Assembly (NCBI GenBank): GCA_003567835.1
Contig: PWYO01000179.1
Coordinates: forward strand, 1-5,774
Reading direction: 5' to 3'
DNA length: 5,774 nucleotides
Source: Actinomycetota bacterium
GTDB lineage: Bacteria; Actinomycetota; Humimicrobiia; Humimicrobiales; Humimicrobiaceae
Shown: in pieces, positions 5,128 through 5,774 of the stretch
How positions within the stretch are numbered: the first letter of the stretch is position 1
Layout of the letters: each line of letters opens with the position of its first letter
The notes under the pieces: generated by a model
Seen by the model: the letters and a program-made list of their open reading frames with translations, nothing else
Told to the model about the DNA's origin: nothing
Database searches by the model: none
Program-made: the position numbers and the translations under genes

Positions 5128-5301
5128 GGGGACCGGATTCAAAACGGAGAGCTTAGGCCTGGTGACAGGCTCCCCTCTGAGCACAAGCTGTCGCTAGAGC
5201 TGAATATTTCAAGATCGACCAGAAGGGATGGGCTAAGAATGTTGGAAGAAAGCAGAATGGCCTTTAAAAAGCAGTGAGTGGGCACATTTATAAAATCCAA
5301 A
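5128..5301 (+). pseudogene. GntR-family regulator, DNA-binding domain remnant with in-frame TGA
   Basis: The frame opens after TAA at 5125-5127. It encodes GDRIQNGELRPGDRLPSEHK, then LSLELNISRSTRRDGLRMLE, then ESRMAFKKQ, stop TGA (5275-5277), and VGTFIKSK in the same frame. This is the GntR winged helix: GELxPGDRLPSE before helix 2, L..ELNISRST as recognition helix region, LRMLE, and the wing KKQ-G-VGTF. The TGA occupies the place of the conserved wing glycine, consistent with a GGA to TGA nonsense change. The usual first 20 or so residues (the PLYEQI.. helix) are missing, and no start codon or ribosome site fits. No known effector domain follows. Calling it a broken gene is well supported by the missing N-terminus plus the internal stop. 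Confidence 0.8.
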
Positions 5302-5667
5302 AACCAGGAATACTTGATCATTTTGGGAGCAAGTGCACCATACATGGTTTTCCTTTTATGCTTATGCCACCATTGGCGCCCTGATAGTAATAGCCAATTT
5401 TATGGTGCCCTGGTTATTGTGCCCATGGCTTTTTCTAAAACAATGTTCTTTCAAATAGTCTTTGGCCTGCCTGCATGGCTCGGTGTATGTAAAACTGAAT
5501 CCGTTATCATAAGATTGCTTTCTTTTTGCTATAATTTATCTGTCATATGAAATGCCAGCCTAAAATATTTGGGAGCCGATCTAGATGTTCAGGTAAATAA
5601 GCACTGGCTGCAAAGAAAGGCTGGACTAATTTCGAAAAATAGAGGCATATAATGGGGGGCAAAGAAA
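5302..5667 (+). other. Decayed or unassigned stretch between the GntR remnant and the last gene
   Basis: The frame of the GntR remnant stays open after the wing to TGA at 5548-5550 with a hydrophobic, unrecognised product (LIILGASAPYMVFLLCLC and onward). It resumes for 33 codons (NASLKYLGADLDVQVNKHWL...) to TAA 5650-5652. Another frame gives YAYATIGALIVIANFMVPWL near 5358-5417. None matches a known GntR effector domain. An interrupted inverted repeat (CACCATTGGC 5368-5377 with GCCAATTTTATGGTG 5393-5407) is present. Most likely this is decayed coding DNA. Confidence 0.35.
5527..5535 (+). promoter_or_regulatory. Possible extended -10 promoter upstream of the last gene
   Basis: TGCTATAAT contains a perfect -10 (5530-5535) preceded by the TGn extension. 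No good -35 lies at 16-18 bp. Transcription would start near 5542, giving a leader of about 125 nt to the ATG at 5668. A second TATAAT at 5648-5653 is too close to the start codon's ribosome site to be preferred. Confidence 0.35.
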
Positions 5668-5774
5668 ATGATGATGGATATCATAGGCGCAGGGGCCCTG
5701 ATTGCATACTATTTGGTTGCGGTGATCTTGGTCCCCATGCTGGTAAAACATTTTTCTACTATACCCAATGAATA
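5668..5774 (+). CDS. N-terminus of an unidentified membrane protein (partial)
   Basis: The first 35 codons of a gene running off the window: MMMDIIGAGALIAYYLVAVI, then LVPMLVKHFSTIPNE. A hydrophobic segment of about 22 residues (5-26) is followed by a basic residue, typical of a first transmembrane helix with the N-terminus outside or of an uncleaved signal anchor. Three consecutive ATG codons (5668-5676) could serve as start. GGGGGG (5654-5659) lies 8 nt upstream of the first and is a plausible Shine-Dalgarno sequence. An overlapping frame from ATG 5652 ends after 40 codons and has an unlikely composition. The family cannot be named. Confidence 0.6.
   Translation, partial: MMMDIIGAGALIAYYLVAVILVPMLVKHFSTIPNE

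Noticed and set aside
5128..5652. Recoding of TGA (for example as glycine) to read the GntR frame through.
   Set aside because: Two other genes in the window, toxin and antitoxin, end properly in TGA. The GntR frame also lacks its N-terminus, so simple decay is the better explanation.

Overview
The window looks like chromosomal DNA of a low- to mid-G+C Gram-positive bacterium, most likely in the Clostridia. The grounds are two lipoproteins with short hydrophobic signal peptides, a tRNA-Leu with an encoded CCA, near-consensus sigma-A type promoters, and a mixture of working genes with decayed accessory DNA. The species cannot be named from the sequence.

Left part (1-2130, + strand). The window opens inside the last 64 codons of an oligopeptide/dipeptide ABC transporter ATPase (OppD/OppF type). 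A lipoprotein of the family 5 solute-binding proteins follows 32 bp later. Its two halves are in reversed order: the conserved blocks normally found in the C-terminal half come first, and those of the N-terminal half come second. This is a circular permutation, or the middle of a former tandem duplication. Next come a strong promoter, tRNA-Leu(GAG) and a small terminator.

Middle part (2131-3990). About 275 bp of intergenic DNA is followed by a minus-strand gene for a 388-residue lipoprotein. It has a caspase/legumain-like cysteine peptidase core with a candidate His252-Cys298 dyad, and a calcium-loop-like Asp-rich segment before the core. Its upstream region holds a promoter candidate, a cluster of hairpins resembling a dispersed intergenic repeat, and an isolated 8-bp inverted repeat.

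Right part (3990-5774). A conspicuously AT-rich block carries a minus-strand toxin-antitoxin pair: a BrnT-like toxin followed by a CopG/RHH antitoxin. The toxin promoter is TTGACA-16-TATAAT, placed so that transcription should start on the A of the toxin ATG, giving a leaderless message. The antitoxin has a strong Shine-Dalgarno sequence embedded in the last toxin codons. A 14-bp direct repeat with a 22-bp period overlaps the -35 box and is a good candidate operator. The block is flanked by two gene remnants: an unidentified minus-strand open frame (3988-4209), and the DNA-binding domain of a GntR regulator (5128-5301) broken by a TGA at a conserved wing glycine. The window ends in the first 35 codons of a membrane protein.

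The transporter parts plausibly work together in peptide or nickel-type uptake. The peptidase lipoprotein, the TA pair and the remnants show no functional link to them. Most worth checking are the permuted binding protein, the extracytoplasmic caspase-like lipoprotein, and the leaderless toxin promoter with its repeat operator.
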